This document shows, one piece after another, positions 6,449 through 13,499 of a stretch of DNA of 24,472 bases (position 1 is its first letter; every line of letters begins with the position of its first letter). The translations under genes were made by a program, and so were the position numbers. Source of the DNA: a virus. Under the pieces are notes generated by a model. The model did no database searches. It saw nothing but the letters and a program-made list of their open reading frames with translations, and was not told the origin of the DNA. The stretch is taken from IMG/VR virus record IMGVR_UViG_3300017987_002574, positions 1 through 24,472 of that record. One strand, given 5' to 3'.

Positions 6449-7444
6449 ATGGCCCAGGTCATATCGGCGGCGGTCCTCACGGCGGGCCTCCGCAACACCT
6501 TCGCGGACGCCTATCAGCAGACGGTGGACGCCCGAACGGCACGGCTCGGAAAGGTGATGGAGCTCGGCGTCCCGTCCGACAAGCGGGAAGAGCTTTACGC
6601 CTTCTTCGAGACGGCCCCCTACCCGAAGCGATGGCCGAGGGGACGGAACATCTCCTCGAAGCCCTTCGACTCGGTCGAGTTCTCCGTCGTCAACTACGAT
6701 TGGGGACGGCGGATCTCCTGGCACGAGGACGACCGCGAGGACGACCAGACGCAGACCCTCTTCGCCCAGGCGAAGAGCCTCGGCCGTCACTTCGCGACCC
6801 TTCACGAGAGGATCTTCTTTCAGATGATCCTCGCGTCGACGAACCTCGACCTCCTCCCGGCGGTCCCGAACGCCCCCGACGGGGCGGCGATCTACTCGGC
6901 GACCGACGGCGGGGGCGCGGCGCGCTTCGGAGTCGTGGGCGGGAACATCATCACCGGGACGGGAGTCGCGACCGCGAACGCGATCCAGAACGACGTCCTC
7001 AACGGAATCGAGCGCTTCAAGCAGTTTCAGGACACCGAGGCGCAACCGCTCTGGGATGAGGCGATGCTCGACGGTGGGGGCTACGTCCTCATCTACAACG
7101 TGGCGAACGACGCGAACGTGCGGCGGGCGCTCAAGGCGACGACCTACCTCGCGAGGGACCCGGGCGGAAACGCGGCCGTGGCGAACCTCGTCGTCGAGGA
7201 GGGGATCAACCTCGAGCTCTGGCCGACGCAGAGGATCACGACCGACGACCTCTACCTCTTCGCGGCGGGGTGCGATCACAAGGCGGTCTTCCAGCAGGAG
7301 CGGAAGGCGCTCCGCGAGTCGGTCGCGGGGATGGACAACTCCGACCATGTGCGCGACACCAAGGAGGAGTATCTCCAGTACGACGCGCGCTACGGGTACG
7401 GGAGCTTCCTCCCCTACCAGACGGTCCAGATCAACAACCCCTAG
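6449..7444 (+). CDS. Major capsid protein, Mu gpT-like (331 aa)
   Basis: Size, position and pattern fit the Mu gpT-type major head subunit with an HK97-like fold. The N-terminus (SAAVLTAGLRNTFADAYQ) is the usual opening helix. A block with ELYAFFETAPYPKRWPRGR and then FSVVNYDWGRRISWHEDD (residues about 48-95) corresponds to the E-loop and P-domain start. YVLIYNVANDANVRRAL and LELWPTQRITTDDLYLF follow. The start has AGAGGAG about nine bases upstream. The gene is flanked on both sides by strong hairpins, which would suit high and separate expression. It follows the protease-scaffold and decoration genes, as in Mu-like heads. A related HK97-fold family other than gpT is the main alternative. Confidence 0.85.
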   Translation: MAQVISAAVLTAGLRNTFADAYQQTVDARTARLGKVMELGVPSDKREELYAFFETAPYPKRWPRGRNISSKPFDSVEFSVVNYDWGRRISWHEDDREDDQTQTLFAQAKSLGRHFATLHERIFFQMILASTNLDLLPAVPNAPDGAAIYSATDGGGAARFGVVGGNIITGTGVATANAIQNDVLNGIERFKQFQDTEAQPLWDEAMLDGGGYVLIYNVANDANVRRALKATTYLARDPGGNAAVANLVVEEGINLELWPTQRITTDDLYLFAAGCDHKAVFQQERKALRESVAGMDNSDHVRDTKEEYLQYDARYGYGSFLPYQTVQINNP

Positions 7445-7461
7445 ATCCCCAGGGGCGAGGC

Positions 7462-7486
7462 GCGGGCGGGGATCTTCCCCGCCCGC
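7462..7486 (+). other. Perfect 11-bp hairpin after the capsid gene
   Basis: GCGGGCGGGGA (7462-7472) pairs with TCCCCGCCCGC (7476-7486) across a three-base loop, 18 bases after the capsid stop codon. The sequence after it is not T-rich, so it is not a classical intrinsic terminator. It could pause polymerase, stabilise the capsid mRNA 3' end or mark a processing site. Confidence 0.65.
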
Positions 7487-7523
7487 ATAGAGAACGGCGA
7501 GACCCCGAGAGAAGGAGGAATGA

Positions 7524-8141
7524 ATGCCGAAACTGCCAGAAGCGCCGACCGCGCACGACGTGATCCCGGACGAGGATATCGAGACTTCTCCTCCTTCCGG
7601 CGACCTCGAGGTCGCCGAGAGGGTCTCTCAGACGCGCGCCTCCGAGCTCGATCTCGGGGGCGCCGTCACGATTCCGAGAGAGGAGCTCGAGGCCGAGATC
7701 TTCGAGGCCGAGCCCGAGACCTTCCGCTTCTGGATCGGGACGAAGGCGACCTCTCCGATCCAGAACGCGACCGTCGGGGGAGTGACCTTCCCGAGCTTCA
7801 CGGGGGCGCTACGTCATACCGCGAAGCTGGAGCCGATCATCCCGAGGACCCGGGGGATCGTCGTCGACCTCTCGGAAGCGGACGTCGGCCGGATCGTGAA
7901 GGCAGTAAAGAACCGAGTCGTCCGGAGCTCAGGGAGGACCGCTTACATCCTCTCGAGGTCGAGCGCTCGCTACCGGCCCGCTCCTGGGGATCAGCCCCTC
8001 GCGGGGCATCTCTACATGGTCAAGATCGGGGAGAGGATGCCGCTCGACTGGCGCGAGCATGAGCCCCCTTCGATGCTCGCCCCCAGGATGCGAGATCCCG
8101 AAGAGGAGCTCGAGGAGGAGCTCGAGCCCGAGGAGGTCTAG
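7524..8141 (+). CDS. Unknown protein following the major capsid gene (205 aa)
   Basis: The N-terminal 60 residues are acidic and low in complexity (ETSPPSGDLEVAERV...). The middle (residues 65-175) looks folded, with FRFWIGTKATSPIQNATVGGVTFPSF and a basic KNRVVRSSGRTAYILS stretch. The C-terminus is an acidic tail (EEELEEELEPEEV). The ATG at 7524 has GAAGGAGGA just upstream; a nearby ATG at 7520 is in another frame. No family is recognised. Genes at this position often encode capsid accessory or connector proteins. The acidic tails at both ends are a visible oddity. Confidence 0.65.
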   Translation: MPKLPEAPTAHDVIPDEDIETSPPSGDLEVAERVSQTRASELDLGGAVTIPREELEAEIFEAEPETFRFWIGTKATSPIQNATVGGVTFPSFTGALRHTAKLEPIIPRTRGIVVDLSEADVGRIVKAVKNRVVRSSGRTAYILSRSSARYRPAPGDQPLAGHLYMVKIGERMPLDWREHEPPSMLAPRMRDPEEELEEELEPEEV

Positions 8142-8144
8142 CCG

Positions 8145-9425
8145 ATGGCAAGCCCGACAGAGGCCGAGATCCAGGCGCAGATATCCGCTTGCGTCGACCT
8201 CCTCGAAGAGATCTACAACTTCGGATCGGTCAATGCGACGAACCTTGTAGACCTCGAGGATGCGATCGTGCAGGCCCTCGAGGGAGATCAGTCGGCCGAC
8301 GTCCTCACGGCCCTATCGGCGATCCGGAGCACGGTCGCCGCCGGGGTCTCCGGGGCGAACGCGGCGGCGCTCCTCGGCCCCCTACTCCTCGCCTACGCGA
8401 AGGAGCTCGACGTCCCGTACCGAGACCCCCCCTCGATCTTCAAAGAGCTAACCGACGACTTCATTACCGGAGGGAAGTCGGTCAACTCGAGGAACATCGC
8501 GCACGGCGTACCGGCGGCGGGGGGCGGAAACGTCGGGGACGGGGTCCTGAATCGACTCGTCACCGATGAAGAGGCCCTCGAGATCGAGAATACGACGTGC
8601 GACTCGAAGGTCGCGCTATGTACGGCCGACGAGCACGGCGGGGGCGCTACGGAGCACGAGGAGAGGTTTTCGATCCGAGGCTCGCACGCTGAGAAGGATC
8701 TCCTCGAGCTCACCGGTTCGGGGAAGAGCGGGGCCCTCGTCGCGCTCTCGGCTCGTCACTCCCAAGCCTACATCCGAAACCCGAGCTTCGACGACGTCTC
8801 GGCGACGGCCCTCCCGGCGATCACGGGCCTCACGGGGTGGACGGTCGCGGGGGCGATCGCGAACCTCAAGAACGATGCGACGAACTTCTACCGGGATTAT
8901 CAGGGCGCGGCGTCTCCGGCGTCTCTTCGCTTCGACGCGGACGAGCGTATCTACCAGAACTTGAACGAGCTCGGGGCCCGCTTCGCCCCGAACGTCCCCG
9001 TCTACGTCCAGATCGCCTACAACCGGGAGATAGGCGCCGGGGACGGCACCCTTACCCTCCGGTGGGGGACAAACTCGAAGAGCGTCGTCCTTGCGGCGCA
9101 AGCCGGATGGAACATCCTCCGACTCGATCTCGATGAAAATCTCTGGTTCGACAACTGGAACGAGGAGGACCCCGACGTCGAGGTCGAGCTCTCGGGCAGG
9201 ACGACCGGATACGTCCTCGTCGACGATCTCATCGTCTCGCCCATGACGCTTTTCGACGGAACGTGGTACGCCCTCGTAGGGGGCGAGACCCCCTTTCTCC
9301 GGGACGACGTTTTCACCTGGGCGGATACGGAGGCCGGGGCGAAGATCCAGACGTGGCTATGGCGGGCATTCGGCCTCTACCTCCCCCACAACAACGCCGG
9401 GGCGGAAACGTGGGTTGATCCCTAG
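8145..9425 (+). CDS. Virion surface protein with a carbohydrate-binding-like beta domain (426 aa)
   Basis: Residues 1-95 are helical and Ala-rich, consistent with an anchoring or trimerising part. Residues 95-200 are mixed. Residues about 205-365 resemble a carbohydrate-binding module: the opening YIRNPSFDD...LTGWTVAG is the common start of CBM-like jelly rolls, and VYVQIAYN, LTLRWGTNS and YVLVDDLIVSP are strands of the same fold. The last 50 residues are Trp-rich. The ATG at 8145 has GAGGAGGT at 8130-8137. It sits between head and connector genes, which suggests a head fibre or surface appendage. The sugar-binding role is inferred from pattern only. Confidence 0.6.
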   Translation: MASPTEAEIQAQISACVDLLEEIYNFGSVNATNLVDLEDAIVQALEGDQSADVLTALSAIRSTVAAGVSGANAAALLGPLLLAYAKELDVPYRDPPSIFKELTDDFITGGKSVNSRNIAHGVPAAGGGNVGDGVLNRLVTDEEALEIENTTCDSKVALCTADEHGGGATEHEERFSIRGSHAEKDLLELTGSGKSGALVALSARHSQAYIRNPSFDDVSATALPAITGLTGWTVAGAIANLKNDATNFYRDYQGAASPASLRFDADERIYQNLNELGARFAPNVPVYVQIAYNREIGAGDGTLTLRWGTNSKSVVLAAQAGWNILRLDLDENLWFDNWNEEDPDVEVELSGRTTGYVLVDDLIVSPMTLFDGTWYALVGGETPFLRDDVFTWADTEAGAKIQTWLWRAFGLYLPHNNAGAETWVDP

Positions 9426-9436
9426 CAGGAGGCATC

Positions 9437-10009
9437 ATGGAGCGTGTACCGAGCTTTACGAGAAGCGAATTCTCCTGCCGGGACGTCGGAGACAGGTATG
9501 CGTCCTCTCGCCTGGGGGGCCGGTTTGCGGTCTGCCATGCGACCCCGGGGACCGTGATCGACGAATCGGGCGTGACCGCATTCTCGGCGACAGACCCCTC
9601 CTTCGCCTTCTACCAGACGGCGCAGTCTACCCGGGTGATCCTCTCGGGGATGACCCTCACGCAGACCGGCACCGTCGCCGGGGACGATATCGGGATCGCG
9701 ATCGTGATCGACACGACGAACCGATACTCGGCGGGCGGGACCCTCGTCACGCCGCAACCGATGGACGGCGGGCAATCCGGAGCGGCGAATGTCTCCTTCC
9801 GCACGCAACCGACCCTCGCGGCGGCGGGGACAACTCACCGGACGGTCTTCCATGCGGGGGCAACGGAGGCGATCGGGACCGTCTCGAGCTTCTGTTTCGG
9901 TGACGGAATCATGATTGCGGGCACGGGCACGATCGCGATCTACACCTGGGCGGCGACAACCGGCCCCCAATGGTACTTTGACTTCGAGATCATCGAGGAG
10001 ACGGTTTAG
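9437..10009 (+). CDS. Beta-rich presumed virion protein (190 aa)
   Basis: The sequence is mostly short strands and turns (STRVILSGMTLTQTGTV, DIGIAIVIDTTNRYSAGG, GIMIAGTGTIAIYTWA), typical of a jelly-roll or fibre knob. No catalytic motif is visible. It begins with a short charged segment containing a Cys. The ATG has an AGGAGG SD in the 11-base gap after the preceding gene. The stop TAG shares its last base with the GTG of the next gene. It and the preceding gene form a pair of likely exposed proteins placed before the connector genes. The family is not recognised. Confidence 0.6.
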   Translation: MERVPSFTRSEFSCRDVGDRYASSRLGGRFAVCHATPGTVIDESGVTAFSATDPSFAFYQTAQSTRVILSGMTLTQTGTVAGDDIGIAIVIDTTNRYSAGGTLVTPQPMDGGQSGAANVSFRTQPTLAAAGTTHRTVFHAGATEAIGTVSSFCFGDGIMIAGTGTIAIYTWAATTGPQWYFDFEIIEETV

Positions 10010-10470
10010 TGGCCCTCGAGGACGAGGTAAAGGACCGGTACGGAGACGAACACCTCGTCAACATCACGAATCCCTTTGACGAGGACCCGACGACGATCGA
10101 CGCGGCCCGGCTTTCGAAGGCCGCGCGCGACGTCGAGGCCGACTTCGAGGTCTACGCCCAGGTCGAATACGACGGGGCCGACGCGAGGCACGTCTCCCTC
10201 GCGTGCGAGGGGGTTGTCCTCAAGCTCCTTGTCCGGGCCGGAGAGCTCAAGCCGAAGGAGGAGGCCGACTGGCGGAAGAACGATCTCAAGGAGGGCCTCG
10301 CCCTCGTGACCTCCCGTGACCGCATCCTTCCTACCTCGGGCTCCGAGCTCACCGTCCCCTCGGAGCGAACTAGCGACGAGGACGTCTACGCCGACTTCGA
10401 CCGGACTCGCTTCCGCCGAATCGTCCCCTCTTCTCCTGCCGTCGGGGAGGACGACGGCGTCCTCGAGTAG
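10009..10470 (+). CDS. Head-tail connector, Mu gp36-like (153 aa)
   Basis: The N-terminal half (EVKDRYGDEHLVNITNP, then TTIDAARLSKAARDVEADFEVYAQV) has the layout of the gp36/DUF1320 head-completion family: a short ...RYG.E.L segment, then a helix carrying ID....AA.DVEA. The C-terminal third is Ser/Pro-rich and acidic. The start is GTG at 10009, overlapping the previous stop by one base. Family members bind under the portal and help join tail to head. Its place before the gpG-like gene is the usual order in Mu-like modules. Similarity is judged by eye. Confidence 0.6.
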   Translation: MALEDEVKDRYGDEHLVNITNPFDEDPTTIDAARLSKAARDVEADFEVYAQVEYDGADARHVSLACEGVVLKLLVRAGELKPKEEADWRKNDLKEGLALVTSRDRILPTSGSELTVPSERTSDEDVYADFDRTRFRRIVPSSPAVGEDDGVLE

Positions 10471-10474
10471 CCGC

Positions 10475-11113
10475 ATGGCCCGCGACGTGGAGATCCGCGC
10501 GGGCGACGCGATGGCCTACCTCGTGCGGCTTAAAAAGACCCTCGAAGACCCCGAGCCTCTTCGAAAGATGCTAGGCGCCCTCGTCGTCGCCCAGGCGCAA
10601 AGGGCATTCCGAGAGGAGGCCTTCGACGGGGAGAAATGGCTCGAGAGGTATCCAAATCAGCAAGACCCGGTCGTGAACCTCGCCGGAGTCGTCGCCGACC
10701 TCTCTCGAGGCCTCGACACGCCGAAGCCTCACCGCTTCGAGCGGCGCCCGGTGGGGAAGGACGAGGGCGATCTATGGCAGTCGATTTCAGACCGGCAGAC
10801 GTCGGTCAGGACGCCGGGGAGATACGTCGTCGAGGTCGGCTCGGTGGTCGAGCACGCTTCCCGATATCAATTCGGAGGGGTACACTCACAACCGGTTTCC
10901 GAAGGAACGAAAGCGAGAATCGCGACGTTCATCGAGAGCCCGGCCGGGGCCCCCTTCTGGAAGAAGCTATTCTTCCTTACGAGGGACGACGTGACCGAGC
11001 TAGATACAGACTTGATCCCCAGGCCGTACCTCGGGATCACGAAGGCGCTCAAGGCGAAGATCGTCGCTGCTACCGAGACGGAGCTCGAGGAGCTCAAGCC
11101 GGAGAGGGGTTAA
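10475..11113 (+). CDS. Mu gpG-like virion morphogenesis protein (212 aa)
   Basis: The pattern matches the phage virion morphogenesis (gpG/tail completion) family. A helical N-terminus with VVAQAQRAF precedes DLWQSISDRQ, VEVGSVVEHASRYQFGGVH (residues about 115-137) and IPRPYLGIT (about 182-190). The family has a substrate-like L..SI.......VG....YA..HQFGG......R..LG signature. It probably acts in joining the tail to the head. The ATG at 10475 follows the previous stop closely with a poor SD, so coupling is likely. A longer frame reaching back to 10316 is rejected because that part overlaps the connector gene and is Ser/Thr/Arg shadow sequence. Confidence 0.7.
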   Translation: MARDVEIRAGDAMAYLVRLKKTLEDPEPLRKMLGALVVAQAQRAFREEAFDGEKWLERYPNQQDPVVNLAGVVADLSRGLDTPKPHRFERRPVGKDEGDLWQSISDRQTSVRTPGRYVVEVGSVVEHASRYQFGGVHSQPVSEGTKARIATFIESPAGAPFWKKLFFLTRDDVTELDTDLIPRPYLGITKALKAKIVAATETELEELKPERG

Positions 11114-11114
11114 C

Positions 11115-11672
11115 ATGGCGAACCCGTACTCGAGGCACGTCAAGAGAATCCCGGGGAGACTCTACAAGGACCCGACGGATACGAGCCTCGCCGCCCCATA
11201 CGGGGGGACCCCCCTCGGGCTCGCTCGAGACGTCGAGTTTCGGCCGAACGCGAAGGCCCGCGAGGAGATCGCGGAAGAGTGGGGGAATCAGCGGGCGGCG
11301 GTCTACTACGCCGGGAGCTCGGCCTCCCTCTCTTGCGTCCTCCGCGAGCTCGACGACGACGCTCTCCTTGCCGTCTTGCCTTTCGCCAAGGAAGGCGCAT
11401 CCGGTCACGTCCTCATGCACGAGGAGCCCGACGGGGCGGGCGCCTTCCGGGCGGGGACAAGGCTCTCCTCCTTCGCGCTCCTCTTCGCCCCGGAGGCCGA
11501 AGATCAACACCCATGGATCTACTTTCCCGAGGCGGTAGCCGCTCTCGATGAAAGCGCCGTTCTTCAAGCGTCGATCGGGACGGAGCTCGGGATCGCGGTC
11601 GTCTTCTACGCTCTCCCGAAGAACGGGACCGGCGCCTTCGAGCAGGGCATGAGAGGAGACCTCTCGGTATGA
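11115..11672 (+). CDS. Probable tail tube protein (185 aa)
   Basis: The sequence contains YGGTPLGLARDVEFRPN (residues about 29-46), EEWGNQRAAVYYAGSSASLSCVLRELDDDALLAVLP (53-90) and a final FYALPKNGTGAFEQG strand. This resembles the beta-rich tail tube proteins of non-contractile phages, which often have a YGGT.LG opening and a long strand-helix core. The length is normal for a tube subunit. The ATG at 11115 has GAGAGGGG upstream, and the stop overlaps the next ATG. Position after the gpG-like gene and before a small helical gene fits a tube protein. The alternative is another neck protein. Confidence 0.5.
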   Translation: MANPYSRHVKRIPGRLYKDPTDTSLAAPYGGTPLGLARDVEFRPNAKAREEIAEEWGNQRAAVYYAGSSASLSCVLRELDDDALLAVLPFAKEGASGHVLMHEEPDGAGAFRAGTRLSSFALLFAPEAEDQHPWIYFPEAVAALDESAVLQASIGTELGIAVVFYALPKNGTGAFEQGMRGDLSV

Positions 11673-12010
11673 TCGACCTCCTATTCCTATCCGTCGAGGA
11701 CCTCGCCCTCGAGGTCGAGGGAGACGACGAGGGCCTCCTCGAGCTCCTCACGGCCGAGGCCGAGCGCTTCCTCCTGGGGGGCGGAACCGTCACACTCGAG
11801 ACGTGGAGAGGGCTCTCCAAGGCATCGAGGGCGGCGCTCGCAAGAGCCGGGGAGGATCTCAGGATCAATCAGGCGGCGGCGATCGCGATCGCGAGCTCGA
11901 ACCCCGTGGCGGCAGCGATGAGCGCGGCCGGGATGGACGAGGACGACGCCTCCGTCCGGTCGGCTCTCATGGCCTCGGGTGATCGGATGGAGAAGGGAGG
12001 CGAGGCGTGA
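11669..12010 (+). CDS. Small helical tail-region protein, possible tail assembly chaperone (113 aa)
   Basis: The protein starts with a hydrophobic strand (MIDLLFLSVEDLALEV) followed by Leu/Glu helices and an Ala/Met-rich C-terminus. It overlaps its neighbours at both ends (ATGA at 11669, GTGA at 12007), so its expression is coupled to both. A small acidic helical protein just after a tail tube gene is often an assembly chaperone for the tape measure. No slippery heptamer of the lambda G/GT type was noticed. Function is inferred from place and composition. Confidence 0.45.
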   Translation: MIDLLFLSVEDLALEVEGDDEGLLELLTAEAERFLLGGGTVTLETWRGLSKASRAALARAGEDLRINQAAAIAIASSNPVAAAMSAAGMDEDDASVRSALMASGDRMEKGGEA

Positions 12011-12807
12011 CCGACGAGCAACTCTACCGGCAACTCGAGAGCCTCGTCCTCGCGGAGACGTGGCCGGGTACGGCGAATCGGGTATTCCCCTCCGGGAGCG
12101 TCCTCACGGCCCCGGCCCTCGAGGAGAAGGCCCTACGGCTCCTCCGGCCCCCCTGGGTCCTCTTCCGGGTCGGATCGGCCGACGTCGACCCCGAGCACAA
12201 CGAGGAGAGCGACCTCTCGCTCCAAACCGTCGAGGCGGTCCTCGCCGTCCGGATCCCGGGAGGGCAACTTGGCCGAGGGGCGATCCTTGGGAAGAACAGG
12301 CAGGCCGGAGAGAGCAAGGGTGCGGGCATTCTCCAAGTGCAGGCCCGCCTCCTATCCGCGATACGGCGTCTCGGGCCTCAGAACGGAATCTCGATCGGTC
12401 ACGTCTACAAGGGCGCCGTCGGCGTGAAGAAAATCAGGGATCGCGACTTCGAGCTTCAACGGGGATACCGCTTTGGCGCCTGGGTCACGGCAGACAGTAC
12501 CTTCCCCGGGGCAACCCGATTCACCGCTACCGGAGGGGTCGGGAGCGCGACGCTCGCATGGGCCCTTCCGGGCGATCGCTACGACTTCGTCTCGGTTCAC
12601 GTTCGGAGAGCCGTCGGCGCGGTCCCCCCGGCAACGGTCGCGGACGGGGTGAGCGCATACCAGGGGGTCGGGGTCGGCTTCGTCGACGCCCTCGCCGCGA
12701 ACACCTACTCTTATTCACTCTTCGCCGAGTACGACGCCGACGAAGACGGAGCAGTAGACTCCTATTCCGATCCCCCGGAGAAGCAGGCCTCGGTGGTGGT
12801 CGCATGA
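12007..12807 (+). CDS. Tail-terminator-like protein with a fibronectin III-like C-terminus (266 aa)
   Basis: Residues 1-155 have the layout of tail terminators. VFPSGSVLTAPALEEKALRL is followed by PPWVLFRVGSADVDPEHN, then strands interrupted by a Gly/Lys-rich loop and a helix (LLSAIRRLG). Residues 160-266 look like a fibronectin type III domain: TRFTATGGVGSATLAWALP, VSVHVRRAVGAVPP, GVGFVDALAANTYSYSLFAEYDADEDGAVDSYS. Such domains on tail proteins are usually exposed and may touch the host surface. The start is GTG at 12007, inside the previous stop. The acidic DADEDGAVD may be a calcium site. The fusion of the two modules is unusual. Confidence 0.5.
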   Translation: MTDEQLYRQLESLVLAETWPGTANRVFPSGSVLTAPALEEKALRLLRPPWVLFRVGSADVDPEHNEESDLSLQTVEAVLAVRIPGGQLGRGAILGKNRQAGESKGAGILQVQARLLSAIRRLGPQNGISIGHVYKGAVGVKKIRDRDFELQRGYRFGAWVTADSTFPGATRFTATGGVGSATLAWALPGDRYDFVSVHVRRAVGAVPPATVADGVSAYQGVGVGFVDALAANTYSYSLFAEYDADEDGAVDSYSDPPEKQASVVVA

Positions 12808-13490
12808 GCGAGCAACTCGACGCAAAGCTCCGGATCGTCATTAAGCCCGACCTCCGGGAGCTCGAGAAGGCCGAGAAGGAGCTCGGGAAGGGCGAGCCCA
12901 GGGAGGGAGCTCGCGGTCCCGGGAGGAGGCTCCCTCCTGGCGTGATCCCCGGCTCGACGAAGATCGGCCCCGACACTTGGAGGGCTCCGAACGGGGTGGT
13001 CTACGGTCGCCGGGCGAAGGACCTTCGGGCCCCGAGGCGGGGACTCGGCTCGAGGGTAGCATCCATGGCGGGGATCGCGCTCACGGCTACGGCGGCGATC
13101 GAAGCCGCCGAGTATGTCGGCCCGGCCCTGGGGACCGTCGGCGTCGAGATGGCGAGGAAGCTTCCTCCGGTCTTGCGAGAGGTCCCGCTCGCGATCGCGA
13201 AGCTAAACAAGAAACTCGCGGACGAGGTCTCGAAGCTAATCTCGGGCGCGAAGGCCGAGCTCAAAGCGGTATTCGGTACGGTCTCGGCCTCCGCAGAGGC
13301 GGCAAGGGCTTTCGCAGTCCTCCGGGGGGACGCCTCCCAGGTGAACCCCGGAGACGTCTACGAGATGGCGAAGCGGTTGCACGGCCATATGAGGATGCAA
13401 GAGCTCGCGAACCGGAGGCGCGAGGTCGTCACGAGGGACGCCTTCGTCTACACTCTCTCGAGGATGGTACTCGACAAGGTTGTTCCGTAG
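12804..13490 (+). CDS. Candidate short tape measure protein (228 aa)
   Basis: A basic, Pro/Gly-rich N-terminal third (residues 1-80) is followed by a hydrophobic Ala/Gly segment (ASMAGIALTATAAIEAAEYV, about 86-105) and long amphipathic helix to about 180. A charged C-terminus follows. Hydrophobic patches within helix are typical of tape measure proteins, and the gene lies where one is expected, between tube-region genes and the large tail-tip genes. At the usual 1.5 angstrom per residue it would span only about 34 nm. The ATG at 12804 overlaps the previous stop (ATGA). A longer frame back to 11979 is shadow sequence. It could instead be a membrane-active tail protein. Confidence 0.45.
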   Translation: MSEQLDAKLRIVIKPDLRELEKAEKELGKGEPREGARGPGRRLPPGVIPGSTKIGPDTWRAPNGVVYGRRAKDLRAPRRGLGSRVASMAGIALTATAAIEAAEYVGPALGTVGVEMARKLPPVLREVPLAIAKLNKKLADEVSKLISGAKAELKAVFGTVSASAEAARAFAVLRGDASQVNPGDVYEMAKRLHGHMRMQELANRRREVVTRDAFVYTLSRMVLDKVVP

Positions 13491-13499
13491 GGGGTCGCC

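Noticed and set aside
4604-7348. A 914-residue open frame on the minus strand
   Set aside because: It covers the antisense of the scaffold, decoration and capsid genes, is dominated by Arg, Asp, Val, Gly and Leu with no folded pattern, and is a by-product of high GC and strong codon bias.
7462-7486. Capsid-distal hairpin as a full intrinsic terminator
   Set aside because: No T run follows, and the tail genes downstream lack another clear promoter, so at most it is a partial stop.
10636-11538. A 300-residue open frame spanning the gpG-like and tail tube genes
   Set aside because: It has Arg/Ser/Gly-biased composition and lies in an alternative frame of two supported genes.
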